A model generated the notes under the pieces. That model was not told the DNA's origin and did no database searches. It saw only the letters and a list, made by a program, of their open reading frames with translations. The translations under genes and the position numbers were made by a program. From Sphingobacterium sp. lm-10 (GTDB lineage Bacteria; Bacteroidota; Bacteroidia; Sphingobacteriales; Sphingobacteriaceae): a stretch of DNA of 64,000 nt. Below, piece after piece: positions 20,801-28,260 of this stretch (positions are counted from its first letter, which is position 1; the number at the start of each line of letters is the position of its first letter). The stretch covers positions 2,170,001 to 2,234,000 of the forward strand of contig NZ_JAMJWC010000001.1 of NCBI RefSeq assembly GCF_023554555.1, read 5' to 3'.

Positions 20801-20862
20801 TTGATTACATCGGCTACCCTCCGATAAGAACCTTTAACCTAGGCGTTAACTTCTCTTTATAA
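17854..20862 (+). CDS. SusC/RagA-family TonB-dependent outer-membrane transporter, array copy 1
   Basis: A 1002-residue outer-membrane receptor. Order: signal peptide (1-29, ending AYAQ), a carboxypeptidase-regulatory-like beta domain (about 32-113, GRVTGDGQPISGATLTIVEL), the plug (from about 120, VGYASVQRKDLTGAV and PGVQMINNSGQPG), then a 22-strand-type barrel to the C-terminus. The SusC signature is visible as ILKDASATAIYGARAAYGV. There is no N-terminal STN domain, so no direct sigma/anti-sigma signalling is expected. It pairs with the SusD gene 11 nt downstream. Substrate unknown; the adjacent hydrolase is not a glycosidase. It differs most from copies 2 and 3, for example ARAAYG against SRGAYG. 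Confidence 0.93.
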   Translation: MKQKLPFLGMRMLLSAVVLFLLHGNIAYAQTATFNGRVTGDGQPISGATLTIVELERTAGTDATGSFSFPNVAAGSYTLTASFLGFETYRETIRVTADMTPMNISLQPSTGEDIGEITIVGYASVQRKDLTGAVTRVSEKDFNQGPFTSPDQLVQGKAPGVQMINNSGQPGAATTFRIRGNSAVSGGGQPLFVVDGIALDGRTALPGRSANLGSAPGGNPLIFLNTPDIESMEILKDASATAIYGARAAYGVVLINTKRGKAGPLQVNVNASTGVASLMRRIDILDGNQFRGALNKYGITGGDLGDNVDALGAITRNSIVQDYAVSMAGGTEDAKFRASIGYQDIEGILNKSGLKKVAASVNGNFKMLESKKLGLDLGLIGTQTNEQFAPITNDAGFEGSLVGQALSWNPTERLRNEDGSLNIKYGTSIINPLAMSEANNDHARITTVIGSVSPYYKFNDWLEYRVLGAVNYSTGIRRASTKSWINIPGIQADQAGGALGGEASYANNELITSQLTHTLTFNREIANKLNLNAVAGYEYMNFIYRGMDFRGVNYGDINIDYTDALQAGSSGNRVVNSFADPKTELQSYFFRAIFNYDNRYLFTGTVRRDGSTKFGDNNKYGNFPSFSAAWNIRNESFMQDVAWLSELRLRAGWGRTGNQEFPAGSSSNRYGFINDNAVRPINNGNPDLRWQSDEQTNIGVDFGLFGTKLTGSIDVFQKKTTDLLFPTIPLYPNAPDAPIIWSNLDGIVRNQGIELALHSTLLQKEHLTWNVGGNLTLLRNDVSNMNNVILTGALSGQGVSGATVEVIQSGLPMYAMMTREYLGLSPEGFSTYTDDGFSMLYVGNPNPNVLVGFSTDVMYKRFTLTANFNGALGQDLYNNTANTVLPITNLGGFRNIAAGLLDSPIQESLTNSAAPSSRFIEDGSYIKLANATIGYRVGNIGASLKNLNVFINGTNLLLFTKYSGFDPEVNTAKGVGNTGSAGIDYIGYPPIRTFNLGVNFSL

Positions 20863-20873
20863 TTTTCGACAAC

Positions 20874-22373
20874 ATGAAAAAAAATTTATATACCATACTA
20901 CTGGTTGGATGCATTGCACTAACCGGCTGTACCAAACTCGATGAAACGCTCAACGGTCAAATTTCGGATAGCGATCCGGGCGCAGTAAATGCCACTTCGC
21001 TATTACAGGGAGCTTACATCTCTATGCGTTCTCCTTATCAAGGGAACGGTGGCTGGTGGGCGCTACAACAAACTACCACTGATGAAACGATTACGCCTAC
21101 TCGCGGAGGTGATTGGGATGACAATGGTGCTTGGCGTGCACTCTTCTTGCATCAGTGGCAGGCCGATCACGTGCGTATCCACGATGTGTTTCGGAATCTG
21201 AACGCAGTGAGTTATGCAGCCACAGATTTACTTCGCTACAATCCCACATCCACGCAAGCCGCCGAAGCGCGTTTTATTCGGGCATTTGCACAGTTTTCTA
21301 TATTAGATGGTTGGGGACAGGTACCATACCGTGAACCTGGAGACGACATCTTACTAATGCCTCAGGTACGCGACGCACAAACAGAGATTGACTACTTGAT
21401 TAGTGAATTAACGGAGATTATTCCCAATCTGCCGACGGGTAATCCGCAGGTTGCTAACCAAGATGCTGCAAGAATGTTGCTAATGAAAGTGTACCTGAAT
21501 AAGGCTACATTCCTAAACCGGGCGACACCGGTATTTGATAATGCCGACCTACAAATGGTGGTTACGCTCGCGGATCAGATAAGTGGCAACTACGCACTGG
21601 CCGACAATTATTTCGATAATTTCAACCTGAATAATCACCAGTCTCCCGAGAATATCTTTTTAGGTGCTAACACAGGAGGAAGCAATTCTGGAGATATTTA
21701 TTCTTTGATCAGAACGACACTGCACTACAACTTGAACCCGAGTGGATGGAATGGTTTTGCGACCTTATCGGACTTCTATGATAAATATGAAGAAACCGAT
21801 CAGCGCCGAAGCTCTACCTACCCGGGTGTTACAAGTGTTTCTGGATTACGAATGGGCTTCCTGGAAGGACAGCAAGTGAATGCAGCAGGCACGGCCTTAG
21901 TAGATCGCCGCAACAACCCATTGAGTTTCACTCGAGAAGTAAGTATTATTGAACGAGGCAACAACCTGGAAGTCACTGGTATCCGCGTAGTAAAATATGT
22001 GCCAGATTATGCCAACCTTGGTGCTGGGCATGCAGAGAATGATTGGGTATTTTACCGTTATTCGGATGTGCTACTCATGAAGGCAGAGGCTTTGCTTCGT
22101 ATGGGACAAGCTGGTGCAGGGCTACCGCTGGTCAACGAAGTGCGCACCAAACGCAATGCTTCAGCGTTGACTACGCTCACCTTAGACAATCTATTGGATG
22201 AACTTGGTCGAGAATTCTTCTGGGAGTCGCACCGTCGTACAGATTTAATTCGCTTTGGAAAGTACCTGGATGCTTGGCAGGAAAAACCAGCGTCTGATCC
22301 GCGAGCACTCCTATTCCCGATACCGTTGAATCAGTTGGGCAACACCAATCTAACCCAAAACCCTGGCTATTAA
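20874..22373 (+). CDS. SusD/RagB-family surface lipoprotein, array copy 1
   Basis: Substrate-binding lid of the SusC copy 1 channel, 499 residues. A lipoprotein signal is clear (LLVGCIALTGC, with the lipidated cysteine in LTGC). TPR-like helical SusD fold segments include ARFIRAFAQFSILDGWGQVPYREPGD and the C-terminal RRTDLIRFGKYLDAWQEKP with LFPIPLNQL. Same operon as the upstream SusC; a strong terminator follows. The ligand is unknown. Confidence 0.93.
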   Translation: MKKNLYTILLVGCIALTGCTKLDETLNGQISDSDPGAVNATSLLQGAYISMRSPYQGNGGWWALQQTTTDETITPTRGGDWDDNGAWRALFLHQWQADHVRIHDVFRNLNAVSYAATDLLRYNPTSTQAAEARFIRAFAQFSILDGWGQVPYREPGDDILLMPQVRDAQTEIDYLISELTEIIPNLPTGNPQVANQDAARMLLMKVYLNKATFLNRATPVFDNADLQMVVTLADQISGNYALADNYFDNFNLNNHQSPENIFLGANTGGSNSGDIYSLIRTTLHYNLNPSGWNGFATLSDFYDKYEETDQRRSSTYPGVTSVSGLRMGFLEGQQVNAAGTALVDRRNNPLSFTREVSIIERGNNLEVTGIRVVKYVPDYANLGAGHAENDWVFYRYSDVLLMKAEALLRMGQAGAGLPLVNEVRTKRNASALTTLTLDNLLDELGREFFWESHRRTDLIRFGKYLDAWQEKPASDPRALLFPIPLNQLGNTNLTQNPGY

Positions 22374-22402
22374 TAACAGGTTACAACAACCTAACGTATT
22401 TA

Positions 22403-22497
22403 AAAACACAAAAACTCCTCCGGCTTCATTGTCCGGAGGAGTTTTTTATTTAGCGCTGTCGACTAACTTCATCATCCTTAAGGAAACAATAATACAA
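22403..22497 (+). repeat. Intercopy repeat (first copy) with terminator
   Basis: This 95-nt stretch recurs at 27651-27745 with a single mismatch seen by eye. It begins just before the terminator hairpin and ends at AATACAA, exactly where the decayed hydrolase fragments begin. It therefore marks a recombination junction of the tandem array. Confidence 0.85.
22411..22445 (+). terminator. Intrinsic terminator after SusD copy 1
   Basis: Arms AAAACTCCTCCGG (22411-22423) and CCGGAGGAGTTTT (22433-22445), 13 bp perfect, 9-nt loop, followed by further Ts. The hairpin is conserved after copy 2. Confidence 0.9.
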
Positions 22498-22581
22498 TTC
22501 AATTACTTTTTCGAGATCAAGGATCTTCCTTCTTTTTCTATTCACTTTGAGATAGATGAAATTCCAGAAAAAGCAGAATGA
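22498..22581 (+). pseudogene. Decayed 3' fragment of the serine hydrolase gene (scar 1)
   Basis: The plus-strand frame from 22498 reads FNYFFEIKDLPSFSIHFEID..., then IPEKAE and a stop. It parallels the C-terminus of the serine hydrolase ending at 17477 (DHYFKIKDLTGFAIRFEID). No start codon or upstream coding part exists. It is more diverged than the second scar, suggesting an older junction. Confidence 0.72.
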
Positions 22582-22958
22582 AAATATCGAAAGAAGATGG
22601 CTCAAATCCTCTTTACCCGATGACGTACCTGCCCTTTGGCTGAATCAGAAACACAGACAATCCTTTGTCCGCTGTTCTTTTTTGGATCCTCCAGCTATTA
22701 TTACACAATCCTGAGGATTTTGAAACAAAAAAGTTACAAGGGGTTCGTGTAACTTTTACACGATTTTCATAAGTGTGAGTTAATGATATTTTTATTATTG
22801 TAACAAATTTCATTACAATTTAAATCGGTTTAGTTAACATAAATGAGAGCTAAAACTGATTAAGCGCCATCAGCATAAAAACCGTATAAACAAAAAACAA
22901 TAAGTTATTGATACAGGAAACAACGTAAATAAATATATTTCTCAAATAGTTTTTTTAT

Positions 22959-22980
22959 TAACTTTGAATACCATTTATAA
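22959..22980 (+). promoter_or_regulatory. Promoter-like block of SusC copy 2
   Basis: TAACTTTG fits TAnnTTTG; the following AATACCATTTATAA matches the block of copy 3 closely. It lies 109 nt from the ATG. Confidence 0.55.
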
Positions 22981-23074
22981 TACTATAGGCTTAAATATCG
23001 ACTCAAAATAATCCAATAGAGTAGTATACACAATCGTATAACGATAACTTATTATAAACTTAAACACACTAAAC

Positions 23075-26000
23075 ATGAAACAAAAATTACCATTTTTCGG
23101 CGTGCGCATGCTGTTTTTGGTAGTCGCACTTTTCCTAGTACATGGAAACATTATTGCCTATGCTCAAACAGCTACGTTTAATGGTCGAGTTACCGGCGAG
23201 GGGCAGGCCATATCAGGTGCAACGTTAACCATCATAGAGCTGGAGCGCACCGCCGGTACGGATGCAAGTGGATCCTTCAACTTTGCAAATGTGAAACCTG
23301 GCAGCTACACCCTTACGGTGTCTTTTTTGGGCTTTGAAACGTACCGGGAAACAATCCGGATTACGACAGACATGGCTCCCATTAACATTAGCCTACTGCC
23401 CTCGACTGGCGAAGACATTGGCGAAATACAAGTGGTAGGCTATGCATCTGTACAACGCAAAGATTTGACAGGTGCGGTCTCTCGTATTAGCGAAAAAGAG
23501 TTCAATCAAGGCCCTTTTACGGCACCAGACCAACTCATTCAAGGCAAGGCTCCAGGCGTACAAATGATTAACAACAGTGGCCAGCCCGGAGGCGAGACCA
23601 CGGTAAGGATACGGGGTAACTCGGCGGTGACCGGTACAGGACGGCCCTTGTATGTGGTAGATGGAATGGCCTTAGACGGCCGCACACCGCGCCCCGAACG
23701 ACAGGCAGAATTTGGATCTTCGCCTGGAGGCAATCCACTTGCCTTTCTCAACCCCAATGATATTGAAAGTATGGAAGTGTTGAAAGATGCTTCTGCAGCC
23801 GCGATATATGGTTCTCGCGGGGCATATGGTGTTGTGTTGATCAACACCAAACGAGGTAAAGCACAGCCCCTACAAGTCAATGTCAACGCGACTACCGGTG
23901 TGGGTTCACTCCTGCGAAACATCGATATCCTGGATGCCAACCAGTTTCGCGCTGCCCTGGCCAACTACGGGCTAAACGCCGAGTTAGGCGACTTAGGGAG
24001 TAATGTGGATGCTATGAGTGCAATCACGCGACGAGCCATCAACCAAGACTACGCCATCTCCATGAGCGGCGGTAGTGAAGACGCTCGGTTTCGTACGTCT
24101 ATTGGTTACCAAAATATGGAAGGCATTCTTATCAACAGTGGCTTCACGAAAGTTGCCGGATCAATCAATGCCAACTTTCGTATGCTGGAGAGCAAAAAAT
24201 TGGGCTTGGACATGGGGCTGTTTGTGACACAAACAAATGAGCAATTAGCGCCGGTAACTGAAGATGCGGGTTTCCAAGGAAGTATAGTGGGTCAAGCGCT
24301 AAACTGGAACCCCACATTACCTTTGCGTCATCAAGATGGTCGCCTCAATATATTATACGGTACATCCATCATTAATCCGGTAGCTATGAGCGAAGCCAAT
24401 AATGACCATGCTCGTGTAAGTACCGTACTCGCGAATATATCACCTTATTATAAATTTAATGACTGGTTAGAGTACCGCATGTTGGGTTCGATTAATTACA
24501 GCACCGGTATACGCCGTGCTTCAACCAGAAGCTGGATCAATATTCCAAACATCCAGTTTGATCCAAGCGGAGATTTTTTGGGTGGCGAGGCTTCTTATGC
24601 CAACAACGAATTGATGACAAGCCAGTTAACACACACATTAACCTTCAATCGTGAGATTGCCGACAAATTAAACTTGAACGCGGTTGCAGGTTACGAATAC
24701 ATGAATTTCAGGTATCGTGGCATGAATTTCCAAGGGATCAACTATGGCGACATTGATGTAGACTACACCGACGCCCTGCAAGCAGGATCCAGTGGCGCCA
24801 GAACAGTCAACTCCTTCGCTGACCCAAGCACCGAACTGCAATCCTATTTCTTTCGAGCCATTTTCAATTACGACAGCCGTTACCTTTTGACCGCTACTGT
24901 GCGTCGAGACGGTTCCACAAAGTTCGGTGAAAACAACCGGTATGGAAACTTTCCCTCATTCTCTGGAGCGTGGAGCATAAAAAATGAAAGTTTTATGCAG
25001 GATGTGGACTGGCTTACAGAACTACGACTACGTGTAGGCTGGGGACGTACCGGTAATCAGGAATTTCCTGCTGGAGCCTCGATCAATAGATACGGTTTTG
25101 AAAATGACAACGTCATTGTACCAGTAAACAATGGAAACCCAAACCTACGTTGGCAAAGCGATGAGCAATGGAACATCGGTATGGACTTTGGCTTGTTCGG
25201 GTCCAAACTAAGCGGTTCCATTGATGTGTTTGACAAGGTAACCACAGATTTGCTTTTCCCGACCATTCCACTTTATCCCAACGCGCCTAACGCACCTATT
25301 GTGTGGACTAACCTTGATGGACGAGTCCGCAATCAGGGTATAGAGCTAGCTTTAAATTCCGTGCTCATCCAAAATGAAAATCTAACCTGGAATGTTAATG
25401 GCAACGTGACTTTGCTCAGAAATCAGGTAAGTAACATGACAAACATCATCCAGACTGGTCAGCTCAGTGGGCAAGGCGTATCCGATGCTACCGTACAGGT
25501 TATCCAAGCTGGCCTACCGATGTTTGCGATGGTCACCAGAGAGTATTTGGGCTTAGATGCCGAAGGTATGTCTAGATATACAGATGATGGGTTTAATCTT
25601 CTTTATGTTGGGAATCCCAATCCTAATGCGTTGATCGGATTTAGCACCGATCTGAGCTACAAGAGATTTACTTTCTCAGCTAATTTCAATGGTCTTTTGG
25701 GAGGAGATATTTACAATAACACATTTAATACCGTCGTACCGATCGGCAACTTGGGTGGTTTCAGGAATGTAGCTTCAAGATACGTAGGCACATCCCCACA
25801 GGAGTCGTTGTCAAATCCACCATCACCGTCCTCCCGCTACATAGAAGATGGGAGCTACCTGAAATTGGCTAATGCTACAATTGGCTACAAAGTCGGCAAC
25901 GTAGGTTCCACTATAAAAAACCTAAATGTGTTTTTGAACGGTGTCAACCTGCTTTTATTCACGAACTATTCTGGATTCGACCCGGAAGTAAACACTAACA

Positions 26001-26092
26001 AAGGAGTGAATGAAACCGGTTCACTAGGTATTGATTATATTGGATACCCTCCGGCTAGGATATTCAACTTTGGCGTAAATTTTTCACTATAA
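23075..26092 (+). CDS. SusC/RagA-family TonB-dependent outer-membrane transporter, array copy 2
   Basis: A 1005-residue paralogue of copy 1 with the same layout: signal peptide ending IAYAQ, a beta-sandwich domain (GRVTGEGQAISGATLTIIEL), plug (VVGYASVQRKDLTGAVSRIS) and barrel. The SusC signature is VLKDASAAAIYGSRGAYGV. It is much closer to copy 3 than to copy 1, with long stretches of DNA identity. The divergent segments lie mainly in barrel loops, for example the region GGFRNVASRYVGTSPQE against different sequence in the other copies. It is followed after 17 nt by its SusD partner. Confidence 0.93.
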   Translation: MKQKLPFFGVRMLFLVVALFLVHGNIIAYAQTATFNGRVTGEGQAISGATLTIIELERTAGTDASGSFNFANVKPGSYTLTVSFLGFETYRETIRITTDMAPINISLLPSTGEDIGEIQVVGYASVQRKDLTGAVSRISEKEFNQGPFTAPDQLIQGKAPGVQMINNSGQPGGETTVRIRGNSAVTGTGRPLYVVDGMALDGRTPRPERQAEFGSSPGGNPLAFLNPNDIESMEVLKDASAAAIYGSRGAYGVVLINTKRGKAQPLQVNVNATTGVGSLLRNIDILDANQFRAALANYGLNAELGDLGSNVDAMSAITRRAINQDYAISMSGGSEDARFRTSIGYQNMEGILINSGFTKVAGSINANFRMLESKKLGLDMGLFVTQTNEQLAPVTEDAGFQGSIVGQALNWNPTLPLRHQDGRLNILYGTSIINPVAMSEANNDHARVSTVLANISPYYKFNDWLEYRMLGSINYSTGIRRASTRSWINIPNIQFDPSGDFLGGEASYANNELMTSQLTHTLTFNREIADKLNLNAVAGYEYMNFRYRGMNFQGINYGDIDVDYTDALQAGSSGARTVNSFADPSTELQSYFFRAIFNYDSRYLLTATVRRDGSTKFGENNRYGNFPSFSGAWSIKNESFMQDVDWLTELRLRVGWGRTGNQEFPAGASINRYGFENDNVIVPVNNGNPNLRWQSDEQWNIGMDFGLFGSKLSGSIDVFDKVTTDLLFPTIPLYPNAPNAPIVWTNLDGRVRNQGIELALNSVLIQNENLTWNVNGNVTLLRNQVSNMTNIIQTGQLSGQGVSDATVQVIQAGLPMFAMVTREYLGLDAEGMSRYTDDGFNLLYVGNPNPNALIGFSTDLSYKRFTFSANFNGLLGGDIYNNTFNTVVPIGNLGGFRNVASRYVGTSPQESLSNPPSPSSRYIEDGSYLKLANATIGYKVGNVGSTIKNLNVFLNGVNLLLFTNYSGFDPEVNTNKGVNETGSLGIDYIGYPPARIFNFGVNFSL

Positions 26093-26109
26093 ATAATACA
26101 TTCAGCAAC

Positions 26110-27621
26110 ATGAAAAATAATTTTTTACCCATGATATTGCTGGTTGGCAGCATCGCACTGAGCGGCTGTACCCGGCTGGAAGAACAGCTTTTCGGACAGA
26201 TTACAGATCGAGATGAGGGCAACATCGATATCCCTTCTCTTTTACAGGGGGCCTACTTTTCTACACGTGCAGCTTTACAGACGCCTGACACTTGGTGGGC
26301 CTTGCAAGAACTTACCACCGACGAGGCAATCCCGCCGACCCGAGGCGGCGACTGGGACGATAATGGTGCTTGGCGCGCCTTATTTCTCCATCAGTGGCAG
26401 CCGGATCACATACGAGTAAACCAAGCATTCCGCGACATCAATGCAATTAGCTATGCGGCTACGGATATATTAAGGTACAATCCTGATACACAACAAGCCG
26501 CGCAAGCACGCTTCTTACGCGCCTTCGCCCAATACTTCATCCTAGATGGTTGGGGTCAAGTACCGTACCGCGAACCTGGAGATGACATCACCAATATACC
26601 TCCCGTCCGCAACGCCCAAGAGCAGTTAGATTATTTGATAGCAGAGCTTACAGAGATTATTCCAAATTTGCCGGTATCGAATGTTAATACAAGGGTATTA
26701 GCAAATCAAGATGCTGCCAGAGTGCTACTAATGAAAGTATACCTAAACAGGGGTGCATACCTAAATCGTGCACAACCTACTTTTGACAATAGCGATATGC
26801 AGCATGTCATCCAGCTTGCAGATCAGATGGGGGGAAACTACGCACTGGCCGACAACTACTTCGATAGCTTTGCTCCAAACAACCGCGGAGCATCAGAGAA
26901 CATCTTTTTAGGAGCTAACACAGGTGGGTCAAATTCGGGGCCGATATTTACCTTTATTAGAATCACCTTACACTATGCAATGAACCCAAGCGGTTTTAAC
27001 GGCTGGGCTACCTTGTCCAATTTTTATAATAAATTTGAACCGCAAGACCAACGCCGGGGTGGCCCCCGTGCCGGCGTCACGGAAAGATCCGGTTTGCACA
27101 TGGGCTTTATAGTCGGTCAACAGTTTGATTTCCAAGGCGTGGCGTTACAAGACCGCAGTGGCAATCCGTTGGCATTAACTCCAGAGGTAAGTATCATTGA
27201 ACAAGGCAATAACCTGGAAGTCACCGGCATACGCGTGGTAAAATACGTACCAGACTACGACAACATCGGCTCTAACTTAGCAAATAACGACTGGGTGTTT
27301 TATCGCTATGCGGATGTCTTGCTGATGAAAGCCGAGGCTCTGTTGAGAATGAACGATCAGGCACAGGCTTTACAATATGTCAATATGGTCAGAACACAAC
27401 GAGGGGCCTCCGTCATGACTAGCCTCACGCTGGATAACATGCTGGACGAACTAGGCCGCGAATTCTACTGGGAGGGACGTCGACGTACAGATCTCATCCG
27501 CTTTGGCAAATACCTGGATGCTTGGCAGGAAAAGCCAGCATCGGACCCTCGGAATCTGGTCTTCCCAATACCGATTAACCAATCAGGTAACACCAATTTA
27601 CCACAGAATCCGGGTTATTAA
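26110..27621 (+). CDS. SusD/RagB-family surface lipoprotein, array copy 2
   Basis: A 503-residue lipoprotein with lipobox LSGC (MILLVGSIALSGC). SusD fold blocks include ARFLRAFAQYFILDGWGQ, GANTGGSNSGPIF and RRTDLIRFGKYLDAWQEKP. The first ~126 bases of the gene plus the spacer and end of SusC are identical to copy 3, whereas later parts differ. It is expected to form the lid of the SusC copy 2 channel. Confidence 0.93.
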   Translation: MKNNFLPMILLVGSIALSGCTRLEEQLFGQITDRDEGNIDIPSLLQGAYFSTRAALQTPDTWWALQELTTDEAIPPTRGGDWDDNGAWRALFLHQWQPDHIRVNQAFRDINAISYAATDILRYNPDTQQAAQARFLRAFAQYFILDGWGQVPYREPGDDITNIPPVRNAQEQLDYLIAELTEIIPNLPVSNVNTRVLANQDAARVLLMKVYLNRGAYLNRAQPTFDNSDMQHVIQLADQMGGNYALADNYFDSFAPNNRGASENIFLGANTGGSNSGPIFTFIRITLHYAMNPSGFNGWATLSNFYNKFEPQDQRRGGPRAGVTERSGLHMGFIVGQQFDFQGVALQDRSGNPLALTPEVSIIEQGNNLEVTGIRVVKYVPDYDNIGSNLANNDWVFYRYADVLLMKAEALLRMNDQAQALQYVNMVRTQRGASVMTSLTLDNMLDELGREFYWEGRRRTDLIRFGKYLDAWQEKPASDPRNLVFPIPINQSGNTNLPQNPGY

Positions 27622-27650
27622 TAACTAGCTGCTGCAGCTGTGCTTATCCG

Positions 27651-27745
27651 AAAACACAAAAACTCCTCCGGCTTCATTGTCCGGAGGAGTTTTTTGTTTA
27701 GCGCTGTCGACTAACTTCATCATCCTTAAGGAAACAATAATACAA
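27651..27745 (+). repeat. Intercopy repeat (second copy) with terminator
   Basis: Near-identical to 22403-22497, with one mismatch seen, just after the terminator stem. It includes the hairpin and the segment TAGCGCTGTCGACTAACTTC, and stops at the start of scar 2. Confidence 0.85.
27659..27693 (+). terminator. Intrinsic terminator after SusD copy 2
   Basis: Same 13-bp stem as after copy 1 (AAAACTCCTCCGG and CCGGAGGAGTTTT) followed by Ts. Confidence 0.9.
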
Positions 27746-27883
27746 ATCAACCACTATTTCAAAATCAAAGACCTTACTGATTTTGCAATCCGCTTTGAAA
27801 TCGATGAAACCACAGAAAAAACAACAAAGATTGATGTGGTTCAACCCAATAAAACCTTAATTACTTCGCGGCTAAATGATTAG
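27746..27883 (+). pseudogene. Truncated 3' fragment of the serine hydrolase gene (scar 2)
   Basis: Forty-five codons in the plus frame (INHYFKIKDLTDFAIRFEID..., ending SRLND and TAG) closely match the last 46 codons of the serine hydrolase at 17340-17477, including its stop. DNA identity is high for the first 90 bases. The upstream side joins abruptly to the intercopy repeat. It is too short to fold as an enzyme and has no signal peptide. An ORF caller may report it as starting at 27677, inside the terminator, which is not credible. Confidence 0.85.
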
Positions 27884-28136
27884 CTATTTTTTTAATTGTG
27901 ATCTACTAAAAGCCTGCTTTCCTACTCATTAGAGCAATATTTCTTTTCTTACGATTGTAAGACAAAACCACTAAACAAACCCGCAGTTACGTTCTAGAAA
28001 ATGCCGGTTTTTACTCCCTCTCGTGCTTTCATTTTTTATCGGAATTAATACGTAGTATTATTTTCATTTTTAATTATAAATTATCTCAAAAAGAAATAAA
28101 AAATATGAAATATATTTTTAAATATTATTTTTTTTC

Positions 28137-28158
28137 TAATTTTGATTACCATTTATAA
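28137..28158 (+). promoter_or_regulatory. Promoter-like block of SusC copy 3
   Basis: TAATTTTG (TAnnTTTG) followed by ATTACCATTTATAA, 117 nt before the ATG; shares the extended block with copies 1 and 2. Confidence 0.55.
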
Positions 28159-28260
28159 ATTTTACACAATTACAAAAGTAAATATCTATTAACAACATAA
28201 TAACTACATGTTGGTTAATAGCCATTAATTAACTCTTTTATAAACTTAAAAACACCAAAC

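Larger units (their letters stand above)
22374..23074 (+). other. Spacer between SusCD copies 1 and 2
   Basis: These 701 bases hold the terminator, the intercopy repeat and the hydrolase scar listed separately, then A/T-rich sequence with no convincing ORF. A perfect 10-bp hairpin lies at 22729-22757 (AAAAGTTACA and TGTAACTTTT, 9-nt loop). The promoter-like block for copy 2 and the conserved leader complete the spacer. Confidence 0.65.
27622..28260 (+). other. Spacer between SusCD copies 2 and 3
   Basis: These 639 bases contain the terminator, intercopy repeat and scar 2 listed separately, then A/T-rich sequence without an ORF, then the copy 3 promoter-like block and the common leader (TTTTATAAACTTAAAAACACC, about 28235-28255). 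Confidence 0.65.

Noticed and set aside
22613..22813. Small minus-strand ORF in the spacer between SusCD copies 1 and 2
   Set aside because: It spans a hairpin in A/T-rich sequence, has no motif, and no counterpart in the copy 2-3 spacer.
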